Origin: Mycobacterium florentinum
GTDB taxonomy: Bacteria > Actinomycetota > Actinomycetes > Mycobacteriales > Mycobacteriaceae
NCBI RefSeq assembly: GCF_010730355.1
Contig: NZ_AP022576.1
Span: forward strand, 4,774,001 to 4,838,000
Length of the DNA stretch: 64,000 nucleotides
Direction: 5' to 3'
How positions within the stretch are numbered: the first letter of the stretch is position 1; every line of letters starts with the position of its first letter. The notes beneath the pieces were generated by a model, which was not told the DNA's origin, did not search any database, and worked only from the letters and a program-made list of their open reading frames with translations. This document shows positions 61,388-64,000 of the stretch, piece by piece. The translations under genes were made by a program, and so were the position numbers.

Positions 61388-61951
61388 TCAGCATGATGCT
61401 GCGCTCACAACCGGCGCGGGCCGGGGCGCATACGCGGGCCAGCTCGCGTCCTCCTCGGAGATGACGGTGACTGGCAGCGGCCATTCGATTCCGAATTCCG
61501 CGTCGTTCCAACGCAATCCCTGTTCGTCGGCCACCTCGCGGTGGCTGCTGATCTGGTAGTTGACTTCGGTGTTGGCGGTCAGGGTCTGAAAGCCGTACGC
61601 GACGTAGGGCGGTAAGAACAGCGCCCGGTGATTGTCGGCGTTCAGCTCGACCATCATGTGATCGCCGAAAGTCTGTGCCTCGGGCCGAATGTCGACCACG
61701 GCGGTGGCAATGGCACCGCGGGTGCAGCGCACCAGCCTGGATTCGGCGTGCGGGGGCAATTGAAAGTGCAGACCCCGCACGGTGCCCCGGGTGTAGTTGA
61801 AGAGCACGTCGGTCTGGACGACCTTGAAAGTCAGGCCGTAGCGATTGAATTCGTCGGCGCAGAACGAACGTGACGAGAAGCCGCGGTGGTCCCGTTGCGG
61901 TTCGAGGTCGACGATCGTCACGCCGGCAACCTTCGTTGGCGTGTACTTCAC
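61388..61951 (-). CDS. dTDP-4-dehydrorhamnose 3,5-epimerase-like protein
   Basis: 187 residues, GTG start with AAGGAG upstream. Cupin fold of the RmlC family: DHRGFSSRSF, RGTVRGLHFQLPP with the catalytic His (in GLHFQ), RLVRCTRGAIATAVVDIR, and LFLPPYVAYGFQTL. In RmlC the last motif is usually PxGFAHGF, where a second His/Tyr acts; here Tyr and Phe occupy that stretch, so a 3-epimerase or 4-ketoreductase-like variant is possible. Probably makes a deoxysugar for the locus; rmlA, B and D are not nearby. Confidence 0.83.
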   Translation of the reverse strand: MKYTPTKVAGVTIVDLEPQRDHRGFSSRSFCADEFNRYGLTFKVVQTDVLFNYTRGTVRGLHFQLPPHAESRLVRCTRGAIATAVVDIRPEAQTFGDHMMVELNADNHRALFLPPYVAYGFQTLTANTEVNYQISSHREVADEQGLRWNDAEFGIEWPLPVTVISEEDASWPAYAPRPAPVVSAASC

Positions 61952-61995
61952 GTAGCGCTCCTTCCGTATGGGGCGTTCATAGGAGGGCTTCTTAC

Positions 61996-63153
61996 TTATC
62001 CGGCGGCGAACGGGCGGGCCATCGCGGTGGGGATGAGCCCGTAGCGAGGCACCGGGGGTGTGCGCGGTGCGGTGCCACGCGCCATCGGCAGTCCGCCCAG
62101 CATGTTCGGCATCGAGCTGCCGTTGAGGGCGATGTTGGGCAGCGCCGCGGCTGCCATCGGGGTCGGCGGGATCACGCTGGTCCAGGCCGTGGGCACCGAC
62201 ATCGGGCCCAGGTGGGCCGCCGTGCCGAGGCTGCCGATTACGCCCGATCCGATGTTCGGCAACGAGGAGGCCGCACTTGCCGCACCCGACGCGGCTCCTT
62301 GCGCGGCGGCGGCGGCGCTTTCGGCCGCGGTGCGCGCCATACCCTGCGCGGTCTGGGCCATCGACAGCACGGAGGACATTCCGTACAGCGGGGTGGCGCC
62401 CGCGTTGAGGTAGTTGGGCAGCCAGTTGGGCACCTGGGACGCGAGGTTGGTCAGCGTGTCCGAAACGGCGGTGCTGGTACCCGTCGAAACGGTGCCGGTG
62501 GCGGGCGTGGTGAGCGACTGCATCGTGGAGGGCACCTGGGCGACCAGGTTCGCCAGGTCTGCGTGCTGCAATCCGGTGGCGGCCGTGGCCTGGCCGACCG
62601 CATTACTCTGGGCGACCAACCCGGCGTCATCGGTGACCTTGGGCGGAAGGTTGAACTGGCTGACGTCGCAGACGGCCACCGAGTTTCCGGCGTATTGGTA
62701 CATCGCGGCGGCGTCCTGCGCCCACATCTCGCCGTATTCGGCTTCGTTGGCCGCGATCGCTGCCGAGTTCTGGCCGAAGAAGTTGGTGGACATCAGCGTC
62801 GCGAGCTGAACCCGGTTGGCCGTCACCACCGGTGGCGGAACGGTCATCGCGAAGGCGGCTTCATAGATCTCGACGGCGAGAGCGGCATGGCTAGCGGCCT
62901 CTTCGGCCCGCGCGGCCGCACCCGACATCCACGCCACATAGGGGCCGAAGGCGGACGCCATGGTCAGCGACGTGGGACCCAGCCACCGTCCGGTGGTCAA
63001 TCCCGAGATCAGCGAGCGGTAAGAACTTGCGGCCGAGTGCAGCTCGGTGGCCAGGTTGGTCCAGGCGACCGCGGCCATGGTCATCGAGGCCGGCCCGGGG
63101 CCGGCGTACATCCGTGCGGAGTTGATCTCCGGGGGCAAAGCGCCAAAGTCCAT
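61996..63153 (-). CDS. PPE family protein, SVP subfamily
   Basis: 385 residues. The N-terminus [16 protein letters not shown] with Pro-Pro-Glu at 7-9 and a WxG-like motif (GRWLGPTS) mark a PPE domain of about 180 residues. The C-terminal part contains [10 protein letters not shown], the Gxx-SVPxxW signature of the PPE-SVP subfamily, after an Ala/Ser-rich stretch. PPE proteins are type VII secretion substrates, usually exported as dimers with a PE protein. No intact PE gene is adjacent; a 19-codon frame 15 bases upstream may be a remnant. A GAGGGA site precedes ATG 63153. Confidence 0.95.
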   Translation of the reverse strand: MDFGALPPEINSARMYAGPGPASMTMAAVAWTNLATELHSAASSYRSLISGLTTGRWLGPTSLTMASAFGPYVAWMSGAAARAEEAASHAALAVEIYEAAFAMTVPPPVVTANRVQLATLMSTNFFGQNSAAIAANEAEYGEMWAQDAAAMYQYAGNSVAVCDVSQFNLPPKVTDDAGLVAQSNAVGQATAATGLQHADLANLVAQVPSTMQSLTTPATGTVSTGTSTAVSDTLTNLASQVPNWLPNYLNAGATPLYGMSSVLSMAQTAQGMARTAAESAAAAAQGAASGAASAASSLPNIGSGVIGSLGTAAHLGPMSVPTAWTSVIPPTPMAAAALPNIALNGSSMPNMLGGLPMARGTAPRTPPVPRYGLIPTAMARPFAAG

Positions 63154-63168
63154 CGTGAATCCCTCGTG

Positions 63169-63228
63169 TCAGCGGGCCGCGCGGGCCGCTACGGCCGGGG
63201 CGACCAGCTCAGTGGTGACGACCAACAT
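63169..63228 (-). pseudogene. 19-codon upstream frame, possible PE remnant or leader peptide
   Basis: ATG 63228 to TGA 63169 reads MLVVTTELVAPAVAARAAR. The MxVVTxELVA pattern recalls the start of PE proteins (which begin with short Val/Thr/Glu-Leu-Val-Ala helices), and the frame ends 15 bases before the PPE ATG where a PE gene would normally stand. A short translated leader is the alternative. The match is too short to be sure. Confidence 0.3.
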
Positions 63229-63614
63229 GTGCTTCCCATCCCCGAGAGGTTCCTGCCAACAAACTGACGAGTTGATAATAACCTAGAAAACATACTAATG
63301 GTCAAGGAAGTGGGGAGTGATGCTGACTACAAGTATCGAGCCTGGTATGAACGCGACCGTTAATTCGGGGCCCGTGCTGCTAACCTCGTAGTCAGTTCAA
63401 ATGTCGTCCCGGGAATCGCGGTGCGTGTTTGCGCAAACCGCTCAAGAGCCGAGGTGTGTGCCCTGCTCGAGGAAGGCATCATCGACGTGAAGGCGATCAA
63501 CCCAGGTCAGGGCCCCGCTTGCCCAGTGGGGTCCGGTGTTGGCGCCGGGTTGCTCCCGCCGACCAGCGTTGATCGGCTATCTACCGATGCCGGAGAGTCG
63601 AGTTGTCCGTTTCG
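63229..63614. other. Intergenic region between PPE and TetR genes
   Basis: 386 bases with no supportable gene. It includes an AT-rich stretch (about 63265-63305, with TTGATAATAACC and CATACTAATGG) that may hold the PPE promoter on the minus strand. A 66-codon plus-strand frame at 63421-63618 has no ribosome-binding site or family resemblance and is not called. Confidence 0.5.
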
Positions 63615-64000
63615 ATGACGAGCCACTCAACCGACGGGCGGGCCGATGCGACCCGCCGACACATCCTGCGCGCCGCATCGCACCAGTTCGCACGGCGGGC
63701 CTACCACGAGGTGGGCCTCGACGACATCCTCGCCGAGGCGGAACTGACCAAGGGCGCGATGTACTTCCACTTCCGGTCGAAGCACGCCCTGGCGGTCGCG
63801 ATCATCGACACGCAGACCGAAGCCGGCACCGTGGCCGTCCAGGACCTGGTCACGCGGGGACTTTCCGGCCTGGAGACCCTGATCGACTTCTCGTACCTGA
63901 TCGCCATCCAGGACATCAAGACCGATCGCGTCAGGGCGGGACTGAACCTGATCGAGTCGGTCGGGCGTTCGGAAGGCCTGCAGGAGAGGCTGCTGGAGCA
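63615..64000 (+). CDS. TetR-family regulator (3' truncated by window edge)
   Basis: Open from ATG 63615 to the window end, 128 residues visible. The helix-turn-helix domain is TRRHILRAASHQFARRAYHEVGLDDILAEAELTKGAMYFHFRSKHALAVAIID, and the following FSYLIAIQDIKTDRVRAGLNLIES resembles the ScbR/gamma-butyrolactone-receptor branch of TetR proteins. An in-frame TTG at 63603 is an alternative start. Target genes unknown; it is divergent from the PPE gene. Confidence 0.88.
   Translation, partial: MTSHSTDGRADATRRHILRAASHQFARRAYHEVGLDDILAEAELTKGAMYFHFRSKHALAVAIIDTQTEAGTVAVQDLVTRGLSGLETLIDFSYLIAIQDIKTDRVRAGLNLIESVGRSEGLQERLLE

Noticed and set aside
61870..63267. 465-codon plus-strand frame, Gly/Arg/His-rich
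   Set aside because: Antisense to the PPE gene; resembles PGRS-like composition only because of base composition.
63421..63618. 65-codon frame before the TetR gene
   Set aside because: No ribosome-binding site, no family resemblance, overlaps the better supported TetR start.

Overview
The window is high-GC actinobacterial DNA with very few spacers, many ATGA/GTGA stop-start overlaps, GTG starts and leaderless-type promoters. Gene content points to a nontuberculous Mycobacterium: a PPE protein, clear orthologues of the M. tuberculosis nickel/cobalt sensors NmtR and KmtR, a cAMP-regulated Pat acetyltransferase, and blocks that follow the M. tuberculosis Rv0995-Rv1005c order. I cannot name the species. 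No rRNA, CRISPR array, transposase or integrase was seen.

Layout. (1) 1-1.75 kb: end of a RimJ-like acetyltransferase, a SepX/GLPR-like division membrane protein (Rv0996-like) and tRNA-Ala(CGC). (2) 1.8-15.1 kb: an aromatic-acid catabolic block with a box-type benzoyl-CoA epoxidation route (benzoate-CoA ligase, boxB, boxC), a PaaX-like regulator, a P450, a reductase-like protein and a thiolase; it also contains a divergent pair of sulfite-oxidase-fold molybdenum enzymes, one fused to a membrane cytochrome-like module. boxA and boxD are not in the window. (3) 15.1-17.6 kb: AlkB-like, TetR and an F420-type (LLM) oxidoreductase. (4) 17.6-26.1 kb: a metal-homeostasis island with kmtR-CDF exporter, ctpJ/nmtR, a CsoR-family repressor with a clear operator and a Met-rich mini-protein, and a permease pair behind a Zur/Fur-like box. 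(5) 26.2-28.3 kb: hddA-gmhA-gmhB, manno-heptose phosphate synthesis. (6) 28.4-36.6 kb: a return to Rv0998-Rv1005c synteny (pat, two lipoproteins, alkB, arcA, pmt, rsmI, pabB), plus a 41-residue secreted Cys peptide too short for routine calling. (7) 36.7-38.7 kb: an ECF41-type sigma factor coupled to an NDH-2-like flavoprotein behind an ECF41-like promoter. (8) 38.9-62 kb: what looks like a Wzx/Wzy-type exopolysaccharide locus. (9) 62-64 kb: a PPE-SVP gene and the start of a TetR regulator.

The exopolysaccharide locus is the most unusual part. It has an initiating polyprenyl glycosylphosphotransferase, a flippase, a polymerase/ligase-like protein, a chain-length regulator of Wzz/BY-kinase architecture (with a collagen-like Gly-X-Y insert and a Walker A that lacks its lysine), at least four glycosyltransferase systems including a GT2-GT4 fusion and a split Alg13/Alg14-like pair, and sugar-modifying enzymes. 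On its left flank a bifunctional GGDEF-EAL protein is bracketed by two paralogous DUF4832-type lipoproteins that share the same 15-base leaderless-promoter sequence. This suggests c-di-GMP and surface lipoproteins tied to a mycobacterial extracellular polysaccharide; that link is inference from gene order.
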